A stretch of 64,000 nucleotides of DNA, from contig NC_090176.1 in assembly GCF_024679245.1 (NCBI RefSeq), positions 25,985,546 through 26,049,545 of the forward strand. Direction: 5' to 3'. A model generated the notes under the pieces. The model was not told the origin of the DNA. It worked only from the letters and a program-made list of their open reading frames with translations, and searched no databases. Both the position numbers and the translations under genes were made by a program. Origin of the DNA: Pseudorasbora parva. Its lineage: Eukaryota; Chordata; Actinopteri; Cypriniformes; Gobionidae. This document shows positions 38,433 to 55,015 of this stretch, piece by piece (position 1 is the stretch's first letter; every line of letters starts with the position of its first letter).

Positions 38433-39293
38433 CAGTTTTTCTCAGTCGCTTTGGTACATTTCTCGAAACAAACTCACAATTTGCAAAACAGTAAGTGCAT
38501 TTCTCAAAACAATTTGTACAAATAGCAAAACACCATGGATATAACCTGCAAAAGCAAAAGCCACTCTCTTACTCAAAATCCTTCGTTCATCTCTCAAAAG
38601 TAAATATCTGTCAATGAACATGTCAGTGCCATCAGAATGACAAGTCCTTGTATCATTGTATACGGATAGGACAGTCAAATGGTTTAGTCATGTTGTCAAT
38701 ATAACAGTTTACTCTGGAGGGATGTTCTGATGAAAACTATGGCTAAAGTTTTCATGACAATTATTGTCAATTGTAAGTTACATCTTAGTGTGAGTGTAAT
38801 TGCAAGAGAATGGAAAAGATTCAAATTTACACTCTTACTGTTTGTACTGTATTTTATTGACAGAACATTTCATTGAGATACAGAAATTAAAAGACAGCAC
38901 TGAATAACTGATTTAGAAAAAAAATCGAATGGAAATATAGAAAGTATAGAAATATGCTTGACATATTATGATAACTTGTTCAACCATTTTGCATGTAAAG
39001 ACTTATGCTATGAGCTTGTGCCTAAATGTTGTGGGGGGTGAGACTATTCAACAGAGACCCAATATAATACATTTTGATCAACATGACATAAGCAACTGAT
39101 AATGTAGGAAACGGCAGAGAATTGGACATAATCATTTGCGTGGATGTACCAAAGCATTTGCAACTTGTTCAAAGAAATGAGAAACTGCTTTTTTGATGTG
39201 CACAAGAGACACAATGATGTGAGAATTGAACAGGTAGTTTTGAGCATTTCAATTCTGATCTGAGAAATGTACCAAAGCAGCTGAGAAAAACTG
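38433..39293. mobile_element. PIF/Harbinger-like nonautonomous element, 861 bp, TTA target duplication
   Basis: The left end CAGTTTTTCTCAGTCGCTTT and right end (reverse complement CAGTTTTTCTCAGCTGCTTT) are inverted repeats of about 30 bp. TTA lies directly outside both ends (38430-38432 and 39294-39296). A 3-bp TTA duplication is typical of PIF/Harbinger elements. No transposase frame is seen. Confidence 0.75.
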
Positions 39294-39296
39294 TTA

Positions 39297-40614
39297 AACA
39301 AGAGCTCGCAAATATATATTGATCAATGACGTAATAGAACAGGGAAAAGCTGCATCAAACTGTAGCCTCGCCCACCGACTCGTGGAGCTAAACGGACCGC
39401 GTTACCGCCCAAAAAACATGCTGAAGATAGCAAGATAATGCACTGTGGCTGGTTGCGGAAGAACATGTCCTGTAAAAGCTTCCTTCGGATTCTAATAAGG
39501 AACGAGTAGACGTTTGTTTCGGTTTTCACAGCAGAATCGTTTGTAAATAAAACGCAGGTCGATACTGGATTTGGAGACGTATTGAGATTACACAATGCTG
39601 TGCCTTCTATATTTGATCCGACCGGAATGGTGCAACACACTTATGTGAGTAAAATGTGTTTTTTTTATATGTGATAGTATTGCATTTGCAGATTGTATTG
39701 ATTATGTGTATTGATTCACTTGCAGATTATATTGATTATGTGTACTATGTGTCTAACAGAACATACATTAGCATGCTGTCACGGGCTGAAGAATCCTTTA
39801 TTTGTTGGTTCATTGCGATTCAGGATCATACTCAGACATGTATGGGCCAGGACTTGCAAAGCCCAACGTTCCAGGACTATGTGTTTTCCAGACAGACTAC
39901 CAAAACGTAAGCCTGTCAGCAGGCCGGTGAATCTAAAATAGTGAAATAACATTCCTTTCTTGATCTGCACTGTTCACTCTCTCGCATGTGAGTGTGTGGT
40001 TCGCGTTTATATCCACCGATCGGGATGAGAGATAAATTATGTTTGTTTGATAAAAATGAGCCCTGTGAGAGAATCAAGCATTCTCGCATGTGAACTGACG
40101 GGGGAACAGAAGCTCATTAAGTATGCAAATCTTCTCCAATCCTAGCCGTGGGTGTTTACTTCCAGGTCTACAGTGCTGCATGGCCATCAAAACCCAGCGT
40201 GCAGAGGAGAGGCTCAAAACCAGTGTAGAAAATAGACTATTACTTATTAGTTATGATGATTCTGAGTGTAAAAACCACACAAACGTCATTAGTTAGACAA
40301 CAGTATACAAAAATAAAAAAGCCAGTTCAGGACACCTTTAATATGAGCTATTTAGGTAAAAAGGTGACTCTTGTCAAACTCTATGTTATCAAGTGTGTGG
40401 GGACTCAGGAGGACACTCCTCTCAGAGGCAATATTGACAGAGGGAGGAGGTGCTGAACTCCTTCAGTGGAAGTAAAGTTTAAAACTAGTCTGAGGGGATT
40501 AGAAAGTGCTCGTCCATCTTAGCCCGTTGATTTATTATGCCATCTACAGAGATGCTGAACAGTGTGGTACATCGATTCATCACAGATACTGCTTGAAAGT
40601 AACGGATTACCACA
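39297..40614. other. vtcn1 upstream region
   Basis: No convincing coding exon is seen. Short open frames near 39656-39941 lack family resemblance. Any noncoding first exon of vtcn1 would be here but cannot be fixed from sequence alone. Confidence 0.4.
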
Positions 40615-43209
<2,595 letters not shown>

Positions 43210-44329
43210 CTGATGGTCAAGCCAAAGTTTTTCTCGGCTGGTTGCTTATACTATAATTCAATCTATTAACCACACATCCTAAACCCAATAGAAAAACTCT
43301 AAACATTTTGCATTTGGCTTTGTAGAAACATTTAGAAGTAATGTGCATAAGTTATTTAAATCCAAATTCATGTATCACAAGATAATTAAAAAGAAATCCC
43401 CACATATAATTTATTTTGTTATTGGCAAAAGTGTATAATCTAATCTGCAAACACATGTTATTTATTATACCTTATTATTTAACATACTATTATCTTAAAC
43501 TTCAAATGTTTTAATGTAAAATGTTTGCATGTTTGTAAAATGTTTGCATTACCAATAAAGGATTTTCATTACACTAATTTTGTATCACTATTTATTTTAT
43601 TGTTTCATCTATTAGTCCACAATAAACCGGTTTAGAAATGAATTAATGGTAAAAATGTACACTTTACAATAAGGCCACTTAGTTCATTAAATGAGTTGCC
43701 ATAAACTAACTATAAAAATATTTCTACAACATTTATTAATCTTAGTTAATGTTAATTTCATTAAAAAAGTTTTTAAAAAATCATTTTTTACTAATACAGC
43801 TTAGGCCTGGTAAAATGAAAAGTTGCATCTTTTAATATGGACCTGAGCTAACATTAAATAATTAAAAATTATATTTTTATTTTACCTATGTAGGCTATTG
43901 GTAGAATTTCATTGTTAGGTAATGCAGTGACAATAACTAATGATATTTGTCAAACCACATCCGAAAACAGGGACTTGCACATTTCTGTCTCCATGGTTTA
44001 AGGAACTTTTGTAAAAAATAAAAATAAAAAAAAAGGATTTTGTAAAGGGATTGATTACATTTCATCAGGAAATAAAGCATGAAGTGCAAATTGCAAATCT
44101 TTGACCGTAAAAGAGGTCAGATTTCAGGCCACGCCCCCAAACGTGAACGCATAATATGATTGGATGGCAAGGCACGTTCTCAAATAACATGAGCAAAAAA
44201 GTTAACTCAGAAAGTTTGGTGGTCTGAGTTGCATATTTTTAGTAAATGACACCAAAACGCGGTCATACCACATTTTGTTTTTGAAAACGCGAGTTATAGT
44301 CAAATTGAAAAAATAACAACTAGGCTAGT
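43210..44329. other. vtcn1 3' region and vtcn1-trim45 intergenic interval
   Basis: The first 350 bp are the likely vtcn1 3' untranslated region, with AATAAA near 43554. The rest is AT-rich and shows no gene; the trim45 promoter should lie in the last few hundred bases (a GCCACGCCCCC motif at about 44130). Confidence 0.45.
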
Positions 44330-47300
44330 ATGTCACTTTGCAAAGAGCGATTAACGTTAGTTCAAGAAGAAAAGCGAGCAACAGTATTGGGTAAAAGCAA
44401 TGGGGACACGGGAAAGAAGTCCAGAGCGGTATGTGGTGTTTGTAATCGGATGTATCGAGACCCTAAAATCCTGCCTTGCTTGCACACTTTCTGTGCGGAC
44501 TGCGTTCGCCAGCTCGAGCCGTTTTCTGTGCGTCTCGTGAACGGGGAACGACGCTCGCCTGAAGCTGACACGCACGAGCACAACTCTGGCTCAACAATCC
44601 TGTGTCCTGAGTGCGATTCAGAGGTGAATCTGCCGCCGTCCGGTGTGGATGGGCTGACCACTGATCATCTCGCGCTAGATGAGGTTTTCACGGAGACACT
44701 GCTAGTGGACAGCCGCGTTGTGTGCGACTTGTGCAGCGACAGTGACGCGGGGAGGCGCTGCGAGGTGTGCTGTGTCAATCTCTGCGACTTCTGCAGTCAG
44801 GCCCACAGGTTAGTGTACCACTGACTGTTTGCTAATATTAACAAGAAAAAAATAAGTCATTTTAAGGTCAGTTGCTTAGCATGCATATTAGATACTGGCT
44901 GTTTATTACTTATAAAGCACATAATGCACTTATTCTGCATGACCATATTCTATCTACATCCTACCTAAAGAAGCTACCTAAACTGTTAGTGTGTAAAATC
45001 TATTTAAATTATATTAAAACAATTATTTAACTGTGAATGAAACCATTTTTATACTATTTTACATTATTTCTGGCGAAAGAATGTAAAAGTGACCAGCAGT
45101 TTTTTAGCAAACCTCTCACAAATCGTGACGTTCACGATTCGGTGTGTGTGTAACGTTACCAGACAGCGCTAGACTACAAGTTTTGCTTTTCGCAAATTAT
45201 TGCATTTAATAACTCTTTTTAACGTCAAGCAAGTCCCATGAAACAGTGTGCCCATCTATTCTCTGATGCATCAAAATAAAACATACACTTTTCACAATGT
45301 TGAAGTAGCCTATTAAAATCATTCAGATGTGTCGTTGCGATATATTTGCGATATGTACATTTGAGATATTTCGATTATTTCGATATATTGCACAGCCCTA
45401 TAGGGCCTAAATTAAGTGCGATCAAATATTGAGAACCAAACATTTTTGGTTACCAGGCATTGACTTACATTGTTTGAACAAAAAACACTTCTCAGTATTT
45501 CTCAATATATAAAATATTTAAAGCAATAATTGGGAATTATGAATATAACACTTCTATTCAGAATCTATTCATATTCTATTAATTGAATGCAATACAATCT
45601 TTTTTTAAAATCATTTTCCAAAGTGATGTTTTGACAGAAGGATATGACAGACCTACTGCAATAAATGAAGTAATAAATATTTCAGATGTTGTGCTTTAAA
45701 GCTATGTTAAACATGTTATAAAAAAAATACACAATGGCTGGACATACAATTATGCCTACTTCTTACTATATAGTAGGTGAAAAAAGTGACGATTAGCATG
45801 TCTAAATTATCAGTATTCATAAAACAGTAGGTGAAAATTGGATAACCTACTACTTCTGAAGTACACTTTAGGTCACATTACAATGAATCCAGATTACATT
45901 CAAACTAAACAAATACTATATAGAATGCACTTATTCAAAATAATGACCTGTTCATGGAGTATGTGATTTCGGAACATTTAAAGAGGATGACCATATTAGA
46001 ATTTTGGGTAAGGGTCAAAGATCAAGACCTGTGGTTATTCAGATGTAACATTACACATTGAATGTTCAAAAATGACTGTGTGAACACCCCCTAATGTATT
46101 CTCAGCTTTGTCGTTTAAACGTCCATATCATAATGGTGTTCAAGTGCTGCGGAGTTTGTTTACAAATTTCGAAGTCTTGAAGCCATGGTTGGATTAAGAG
46201 GACGATGCACGTTTTCTACAAAAATAAATAAAGCAAGAAATTTACTGAAAAAAACCTTGCTTTGTTTTTGTGAAGTTAATGAATGTGAAATAAACTGAAT
46301 CAAACTGAAATTCCTACTATTAATTATTGACAATACTTTTTTTCTTCTATTAAAACAAAAAAAGACAATTGTTGCACAGAGTAAGTGCATTAATTCAGCA
46401 ACCACAAATTGTGATAATGAATCAAACAATCAATCTTGTATTTGTACATGCATGCATGCAACTTAATGTAGCTAGTTTTATTGTAAATAAGGGGGAAAAA
46501 TCTATAACTTCATTCTAATCACAAATTTACTGTCAGTAAAAAATGCTTCTTTCTTTAATTCCAAGATGTTTTCTCACTGAAATGCCCCAATTCTGAAACT
46601 CTTGGCTTAAAAAAAAAAAACACTCGAAATTATGACTGACTCATAAATATGATATGTCCATCATGACTTAAATGCAAAATAAGTTAGTATAAATGTGTAT
46701 CTTCCCTGCAGGAGACAGAAGAGGACCTCATCTCACTCTATCCAAAGTCTACAGGAGCTGAAATCTCAGGGTCGTCTCACTAGACCCGTCCTGTGCTCAC
46801 TGCATCCTGGTCAGGAGTTACGGCTCTTCTGCGAGCCGTGTGACCTCACTGTGTGCCTGGAGTGTGCGGCCACCTTTCACCGCGACCACCACTGCAGCTC
46901 TGCCCATGAGGTCATCAGTCGCCACGGAGATCGCATTAGAGATTTGGTAGTCAGGAGCTTAAGGCCTCGTCTCGCTCGTCTGGAGGATTCACTGAGACGC
47001 GTGGACACATCCCAAGATGCTTTGCAGGCACGGACTGACACTTTGGCGGGTGAGATTCGCACGTTTGCTCGGAGCTATGCCAACGCAGTGGAGGCACATT
47101 GCTGTTCGCTGCTGCGGTCACTGGAGGATTTGAAATTGCAGCGTAGGAACCAACTCCATCTGCAGAAGGCTCAACTGCAGCAGGCCTTGTCTGACGTCCG
47201 CGGTGGAGTGGACTTTGCAGAACGCCTGCTCACTTGCGGTTCAGACGCCGAAATCCTCAGTGCCAAAGGAGTTACTATGAGGAGATTGATGAACCTCGTG

Positions 47301-50300
47301 GAGTCAGGATACGACCCACACCCAACGACGATCGCCCATGATAATGCCAGCAGCATCTGTTTTCTTCCTAAGGAGGGTGCTGGGGAGGTTGAGGGATTTC
47401 CTGTGGTAGGAGTTCTACATGCCAAGACTGTGGATCCCAGCAAGTGCACTATCCAGGGAGAAGGTGAGAGTAGGTCTGAGCTGTGTTTAATGTTTAACTC
47501 TTCTTTTAGACATACATTCATGAACTTCCCTAAGCACTTCCCCTCACGGGAATCCATGCCGCCATTGTGAAGTGTGTTTAGCTTCAAGTGGTGAGTGAGG
47601 TTTATTCGGACAGACCCTCAAACCCTGGATTCTGCTCATATGTATGCTTTAGGCAGCTCCATAGACCACAATGCAAAATTATTGTAACGTCAACAGCAAC
47701 TCACACAGGGTGGGTCGAGGGCATAGGGTGTTCCATTTAAACCCATTTCAAGGGTTCCAAAAGTAGAGGGACTGATTTTTTCAAGCTTTAAAATTTATAT
47801 TAAGTTGCCTCTGGATCTGGATAACTGATCAGATTTTTGTATCTAGATAACTGATCGGATTTCTGTTTCCTGTAAAATATTTTAACTAGATCTGTGGCGC
47901 ATTTGAAAGGCTGAAGCTTCAAATGGATTCATAGCATAAAAAATTTTCATTTTAGCCTCTATCAATGGCAGTGCACACGTCACACAATTTTAAAAGTACT
48001 AAATCTACCAATTTAAGTTTCCCAACCATAATTTTTTATAATAAATGATTCATTATTCTGATGGATTTCATGATCAAAAGGAGTGCGCAGACATTTATAT
48101 TGTGTGTGTAATATGTAGAAAACAACAGAGTCTGAACACCTTTGAAAGAACAAAATGAAAGACAACATCACATTAAAGAGCATTAACTAAAACCAAACAA
48201 GGGTAGGCTATACGATACCAGATTAAGAGTAAAGATGATACAAATTTAACAATGTCCCATTGCTTTCACTCACTTACTTACTTTACCTTCCGATGCAATC
48301 TCCAGATCAAATAAAGTCATTTAAATGAAGGGATACTTCCAGAGTTGATCGTTCAACAATAACTGGGCTGATCATGTTAAACGAGTCCCATCATCCAGGT
48401 TTAAGGTTATAGCTTGCAATGGATTTATTAACAGAAATGGAAGATTAATAAACATGCTGAAACAATGAAATTTAAAACTTTAAAAAAATACGTGTGTATT
48501 ACAATTATTCCTCTGGCAAAGCAGTGTGCAGCTCTTCATTAGGCTGTCAGAATTTTAAATGGCTAACTGCTTTCTTTAAAGGGTATATAACACACTTTCT
48601 GCCAATCCCATGTTAATCTTGAGCACCTATAGAGTAGTATTACATCCTATATATTTCTGAAGAGTCTTATCATATTTATAAAAGACAGATGTGCTGTACC
48701 GATTCTTTCCGAAAACAGCGAGCTCACGCAGACGTGCGAGCTAAAGAGTCATAAGCGTGCACACGCAATACGTCATTGCATTATCCCTGGATAACTTTGG
48801 ATTCACTATACATTTGTGTTGTTTACATTATATGCACTTACGCAACAAAACACAGGCGTTTGATGCAGACAGTTTCACTCACCGGTTTTGACTCGTGAAC
48901 AAACAAGCACACTTGCAGAACTCCGTTGCTTCTCCGGAATAACAAACTGCATCCATTTTTTTCTTTACGCTGGGTTATTTGGGAGGCTGAACAATCTTTC
49001 CCTCACAACCAAAAACACACTTCTTTAGTGACATTGTTGATTTTGTGCTTTAAAAATAAAATGGCAGTGCTGCCGACGGCTTCCGTAACCCAAACGAAGC
49101 TCGTTAATGGGTGCGCTCTTGCTCTTGCTCCAGGGTATCCGCGGGGTCTTGAAAAGTATTAAAAGGTGATAAATAAATTTTGGGAAAATTAAGACCTTTA
49201 TAAAGTATTAAAAAGTCTTATCACGGCTTTATAAAGTCTTAAATTTTGAAAGTATTTTGTTCAAGCTTTGTCAAAAGAGTTTGACTCCACAAATTATTAA
49301 TGAATATATTTATTTTCATCCCCATAAGTATTAAAAAACAACGGGGCACTCAGTCTGAGATCGGCTCGGAGCGCGCACGCCAGGGATGGACATAGCACCG
49401 CCACCAGCCAAATGCGGCTGATTTTGATTTGTGGCGGGTAAACTCGCTTCACCTACCGAGCTGTTTCACCTCTTTGTAAACTTTGTTCAATGCATGCGAG
49501 TGCTGCCGTTTGTGTGCATATGACCAGTCGTTTTCTCCGTCATCACGCGCGTGAAGACGTGCTGTAAGACTCGCGCATCATCCGAGAGCGCATTCGTCTC
49601 ACAGCGCGCAAATATTGAGTTCTCTTTCAAGTCTTGCGCTTATACGGACAAACTCACACAAGAAGTATGTCAACATGTCCATCTTGATGAGTATCCTAGC
49701 AGACATAGTCTGAATATGCCTTAAGTGAACTGTATAGTATGCACAGTCGAGAAAGACGAGCATATCCCTGCATCAGGTCTTAAAGGCGCAGTAGCCTTTA
49801 CTGCTGCCTGAGTGATGTCCTTATATTTAGTTTGACATTAAACAATGCTCTTGATTGAATAGCTTTTGTAAATTTAATAAGGATTAATCTTTCATTAAAA
49901 CAGTTAAATATGCAGTTATTTTACATTTGATTACTTTATTCAATTTCTGTACCTCTCTGCAGGCCAGTAGGCATGAACATTATTATTTAATGAACACATG
50001 AGTGAGGTCAAGTTAAACATTTTAGTTTGAATTTTATTTTTAGTTTTTTTTTTGGCTTTGGTTTCTTCTTTTTTTGGTTTCGGCCAAGAATTTTGATTTC
50101 GGTGCATCCCTACTGACAATGTTCTGCTCGTTTGTTGTCAACACGCTTCAAAGATGCCAGAACGAATAGCTTCATTCTTGGGACTAAAAACCATAAAACT
50201 GGAAGTCATAAAAGATCACAAATCATCGTGAAAATGTCAGTATTTCATTGAGACTTGAGATTAAATAAACTGTTTAAGTATTGTAGAGCTTGTAGTATTA

Positions 50301-51125
50301 ATTTTCACATGCAGTTACACATTTTCAGTTCAAAACAAAAAAAGTGGCTGGTAAAAACATTGAGTGGTAGACTTTGAAAAAAGTTCATTTCCATCCCTGG
50401 CGAGCGCTGTCTACGGGTGACGTCATGTATTTTGCGAAATGCGCAGTTAGGTAATGTGTCGCCCTCCTTACGTTGCGAAACAGATATGCAATATAAACAA
50501 TACAAAATTGGCCTATGATAGAGATTTTAAGTCTACATTCGACTACAACTGTATTAAAGGTTTGTTGCCGATTAGAACTTGAAGTGCGATGAGGTCTTAA
50601 ATTATTTTGAGAAGGTCTTTAAAAAGTCTTAAAAAGGTATTGAAATTAACTTCAGGATTCCTGCATATACCCTGTTGCTCGCACAGGAAGTTCCCATACA
50701 AGCAATTTGGGCCATACTCGAGAAACACTTCCTGAAACTTATTCAAAGAAGTGTATTTGGCACAGAAATACTCATATGTCCAACAATTTTCTTTTCTTTT
50801 CTTTTTTCATTTTGGCCATATTTAGCATGAGAATCCAACTCTTTAACAGTGTAAATAAGTCAGAATGCAGGAAATAGCTTTGCACCCTCTTCAAATTTAA
50901 ATTTGACATAACTGTCAGTACTTTTATTAGTTCCTCTCCCTCTTCGTCATATGCCGTAATAGAGTTTGGTCTCGTATCGTTACTGTAGAATCTTGACTTG
51001 TTTGTCAAACACATTTGGTTTAAGTAAGCATTTCTCAGAAACTGTAGAGTTCAGAAGTAATTTTATATTCGAAGTTTCTGACAAGATCTGAAGTCTAAAA
51101 AAATGAGACATTAGATCCACATTAG

Positions 51126-51179
<54 letters not shown>

Positions 51180-54100
51180 GTGCACACACCAAAAGGCCTA
51201 GAACATGACACTGGGATAAATAGCAGACAACATTCCAGGCTACCATGACAACCTTTTCATGTACTGGTCTGGTACCCCTAGAGTGTAAAATGGCCACTTA
51301 TCCAGCTCTGTCCCAGCATGCCACAAGCAGGTTCACCTCAGGAGTACAATATACTGCTGCTTGCCTGTGGGTTGTGCAGGTTGACCATCCATGTCAGGGT
51401 TCCCACTGTCACAGAAATAGCTCTGTGTGATGTCTTGTATAAAGCGCTGTTGGAAACAAGAGACACTGCACAGCAGATTTTATGTTATAAGATCAGTTTA
51501 CTAAGATAAAACGGTATTTTCTCACCCCTCCCTAATCCACCCTATTTTAGACAAGCTGTTTTCTTTGAATGTGTAAGACTTCTGATTCATTAGCCACTAT
51601 AGGTAAATCTCTCTCTTGTAGTCTATCACATCCGATGATGACTTCTCCTACAGTTTGTGGGTTCTTTGATGATTGTATAGTCCGATGTGGGAAGATAGGG
51701 CTGGACAAAATGGCTAAAAATATTATCAAAATATTTTGATATTTGAATAAAAGATTGGTTTATCACAATATTAATTTACCATTAATGGGAAAGGAAATGC
51801 TTTCCACATATTTGTTAAAAATATGCCACATAGCAGCTAGCAGTTTGGGGGGACAGTGTTTAATGATTTAATACAAATTGATATAAACATTAACAATTTA
51901 ATTAAGATTTTTAAATGTAATCAATTGAAAATATAACAAATTTGTTTTTTGGCAAATAAGATGCTGCACAATAGAACTGAAAAAATATATATTGGGTTTT
52001 ATAATATTTTTAAGAAATAATAATAGTATTATTATTACATTTTAGTACATTTTAGTATACAGTAGTGAAAGCCTAGACTGGGTAAACCCAGGCTGATCTG
52101 CCGGCGATTTGATTTTGCCCGGCAACTCAGTCTGGAAACCTGTACATTCATTTCTACTGCTTCTTTTTCCACATTTGCAGGAACCAATCACAGACTGCCT
52201 TATCCACCTGGCACGCTATTGGTGGGTTTAACACGATGACTGATAGAAGCGATGGATCGATGCCTGTTAGGGTTAGGGTTATCACATCTCTTGTGGTCTG
52301 ATTGGTTGAAGGACTATCTAATTGCATACAGTGTCTTTTGAATTATGCTCGTCGATCACGCCTCCGGTGCTGTAGAAAATACAGAGCAGACTCCCCAGAT
52401 CAATGTTCAATCTTTAAATTGAGCTTTGTCTGGAGATAGCCAGACAAGTGATAGCCTATATTTCTGTAATAATGAAATCTTGACGTTAAAGCAAACTTAT
52501 ATTTTGACAGTTTGTCTTGAAGCTCTTTCTGTTTTAGTTTTAGTGTATTTTAATGTACTTTTTCTCAAAAAGCAGCTCTGGAGATTTTTCTTGGAGACAT
52601 TTGTGTGTTTATCGGTTTATGCAATGTGTGTGAGTTTGTTGTGTATCGCACAAAACCGTGCTGTTCATTCACAGACGGAGAAAAAACAAACATCTAATTG
52701 AGTTGTTTTCTAAAAGTTTTAGAGTTATGTTTTTCTTAAAGTCAAGTTAGAATGAAAATGTACCCAATCTATTTTCTAAAATAAGCTTTTTTTCTTTGAC
52801 CTAGAAATTCCTAATCAAAATATTTGGCTTAAATCCCACCCCTTTCTCTTAATAGACTGCAAGCTCGCATTCAGATCTGCCTTCATTCAAGTAACAACCA
52901 GTTTTACTTTACGAGTGTTTACTTGTGTACTTGACTGCTTCCGTTGCATAGCCTGTGTCCACTCACATGTGTTTGACCTTGTGTGTAAATAACTCACAGG
53001 TGTGGAGCGAGGTCGTGAAGGCCAGCGGGTCGAGTTCACTCTGGTTTGCAGGGACTCCTCTGGAGAGCAGATGGGCCGTGGTGGAGATCCTGTGCTGGTC
53101 AGCATAATGCACAAGGAGATGAAGGGTTGGTGAGTATACAGGGAAATTCAAGACCACCACGTTTTTAAAAATGTCATGATTGACAGCTGAGATCGACGTC
53201 TTCTCTGTCTGAGTGAAGTCGTCACTGAGGCACTAACAGACTTTTTGGGGGATTTTTGGGAGCAGATTGGAGCTTTAGCTTTAATTTCAACATTTTCATA
53301 ACAGTGTTTATTTCACACAGTATGCGCAGACTCTGTCCCAAGATGTCAGTGCCGTGCAGGCCGTCTGAAAGCTTCAACTCTGCTCAGCGGAAAGGGATGA
53401 TGTCGCTTCATCCATATTTTTTTACGGTCTATGGCTGTGACACTTGTTAAATAAAACCGGAAACCGCAGGGTAACGCAGATATGACGCAATTGACTCCCT
53501 CCGATGTCCTGGCTCCTTGGTTAAAATAGCAATTTTCTCACAATTTACAAATAGTTGGAAACATTTGGGATCTTGTAAGAACTCAACTGAACAAAATATA
53601 AAACACTGACCTGGTGGTTTTTGGATATTTGACTGCAAAAATACTACAGTGCACCTTTAAGACAACTTCATTGTCTGTCATGCATAAATGGAACAAGAAT
53701 GAGATTTCTGTAATAGTAATAATAAACTGAATGTGTTTTAAATACACATTTTAAATGCAAGCAGATAATGGATAAAAATTGGTTGGAGCACATTATCACA
53801 TTATCAGCATCTGAGATCAGATCGTTGCATTATTTAGTGTAAGAAATGACAGATTGCCTCGACCCAGATTCCACTCCAAGTTGGGTGGTTGAACGTGCTT
53901 ATTTCCCAAAATGGCTTAATTATCATATAGAAGTAGACCAAAGTCAATAGTTTCATTGTTTATGCTCAATTTGAGTGGACCACATCCTGAGCTAATGTAG
54001 AATTCATTCAATAGTAGAATGGGAGCTAGTCAGGGACCCTAGCGTGTACATAGGGTGTCTAACTTCATACAGAAGGAGCAATTTAATTGACATTAGGAGT

Positions 54101-55015
54101 GGTAAACTATAACGGACAAGAACTGACAAGAACTGAGAACTGACAATAATGTAAAATGTGTACCTTGAATGCAATGTAAGTCGCTTTGGATAAAAGCGTC
54201 TGGCAAATGCATAAATCTAAATCTAAATCTAAACGGAACTTGAGTTTAGGATGTTAGGGGTTCATTCTGACTTAAGTGTTCTGAATGTACTTTGTTACTT
54301 CTACACTGCAAAAGTTATTCTTTGAGATCTTCAACGTCCTCATCATTTGTTTCCTACATTAGACTGTGACTTCTCTTTTTCACGAGTGTGTTTTTCCCTC
54401 TGTGCATTACAGTTCTGTGGAGGCGTCTGTGGTGGATAACAGTGATGGCTCCTACGCTGTGTCCTACACCCCTGCTGAAGCAGGTCCTTACTCCATGTGG
54501 GTCTGTGTTAAAGCACAGCACGTCCAGGTAACTGCTGTTAAACCAAAACGCTTGTGTCTAATAATAATAATAATAATAATAACAACATTATTTGCCAGTA
54601 TCAGTGATGCTGGGAATGATATTCCAAAAATCTGTGGTTTCCAGGGATCCCCTTTCGTGCTAAATGTGAAGAGGAAGTTCAGACGTCACCGTGGTGTATT
54701 TCATTGCTGTTCCTTCTGCTCTAGCGGGGGCACTAAAGAGGCACGCTGTGGCTGCACTGGGACCATGCCAGGTACTGTAGCACAAAAAATAGTTTCAATC
54801 TAATATCAATATTAGAGCATTTTAATCCGATTAAAGAGCATGCATCTGTGTGTGTTTGCTTAGGAGGGTTTCAGGGTTGTGGACATGGTCATAAAGGACA
54901 CCCCGGTAAGCCCCACTGGTCATGTTGTGGAAGTGTAGTGGAGGCTTCAGAGTGTATTCTACATAACCTGGGCACCGTTTCTCCTCGTGGACATCTCCGG
55001 ACTGTGGAGCTCTGA
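44330..55015 (+). CDS. trim45: trim45: RING/B-box/filamin tripartite-motif protein, six coding exons
   Basis: Exons: 44330-44808, 46712-47463, 53000-53129, 54413-54527, 54645-54771, 54864-55015, giving 584 aa (human about 580). Seen: RING finger with C35, C38, C50, H52, C55, C58, C92 and C95; B-box 1 about 132-159; B-box 2 about 188-221 (C188, H191, C200, C203, C208, C211); coiled coil about 230-360 in exon 2; filamin/ABP280 repeat about 411-500 in exons 3-5; and a Cys/Gly/His-rich tail (CCSFCSSGG, GCGHGHKGHPG, HWSCCG) typical of TRIM45. TRIM45 is an E3 ubiquitin ligase reported to act in growth and inflammatory signalling. Every junction keeps frame and the start ATG precedes the RING as in orthologs. 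An AATAAA lies just after the stop near 55026. Intron 2 is 5.5 kb and holds transposons. Part of exon 4 has been copied into a nearby Tc1 element. Confidence 0.95.
44809..46711. other. trim45 intron 1
   Basis: AT-rich, 1.9 kb. I see no exon and no transposon I can name. Confidence 0.5.
47464..49130. other. trim45 intron 2, first part
   Basis: No exon is seen. The sequence looks like old repeat-derived DNA, but I could not assign a family. Confidence 0.4.
49131..50674. mobile_element. hAT-like nonautonomous element in trim45 intron 2
   Basis: The left end CAGGGTATCCGCGGGGTCTTG and right end (reverse complement CAGGGTATATGCAGGAATCCTG) are imperfect inverted repeats. TTGCTC stands directly outside both ends. 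The interior has repeated AAAAGTCTTA/TATTAAAA words near each end. No transposase frame is recognised. Confidence 0.65.
51130..51178. repeat. (CA)n microsatellite in trim45 intron 2
   Basis: An uninterrupted CA run of about 49 bp. Confidence 0.95.
52070..52450. mobile_element. Possible MITE in trim45 intron 2
   Basis: AGACTGGGTAAACCCAGGCTGA near the left and TTTGTCTGGAGATAGCCAGACAAG near the right resemble the ends of a dispersed fish element. The inverted match is weak, so this is tentative. Confidence 0.3.
53170..53665. mobile_element. Possible fish nonautonomous repeat in trim45 intron 3
   Basis: It ends TACTACAGTGCACCTTTAA, a terminus I associate with common fish DNA repeats, and contains TTACGGTCTATGG-type sequence. 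The left boundary is uncertain. Confidence 0.35.
54140..54236 (+). mobile_element. SINE/LINE 3' tail in trim45 intron 3
   Basis: The sequence GTAAGTCGCTTTGGATAAAA followed by GCGTCTGGCAAATGC and an (AAATCT)n tail is the well-known fish SINE/L2 3' end. The same tail in opposite orientation lies at 58522-58600. Confidence 0.75.
54379..54524 (+). other. trim45: trim45 segment duplicated in a nearby Tc1 element (donor site)
   Basis: The last 34 bp of intron 3 plus 112 bp of exon 4 (residues 454-491, filamin repeat). It reappears as the reverse complement at 57163-57308 with two mismatches that I can count in 146 bp. Confidence 0.93.

Noticed and set aside
39323..39910. Possible small genes upstream of vtcn1
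   Set aside because: No family resemblance, no splice structure and no conservation evidence available.
47171..47587. 138-codon minus-strand frame
   Set aside because: Antisense of trim45 exon 2.
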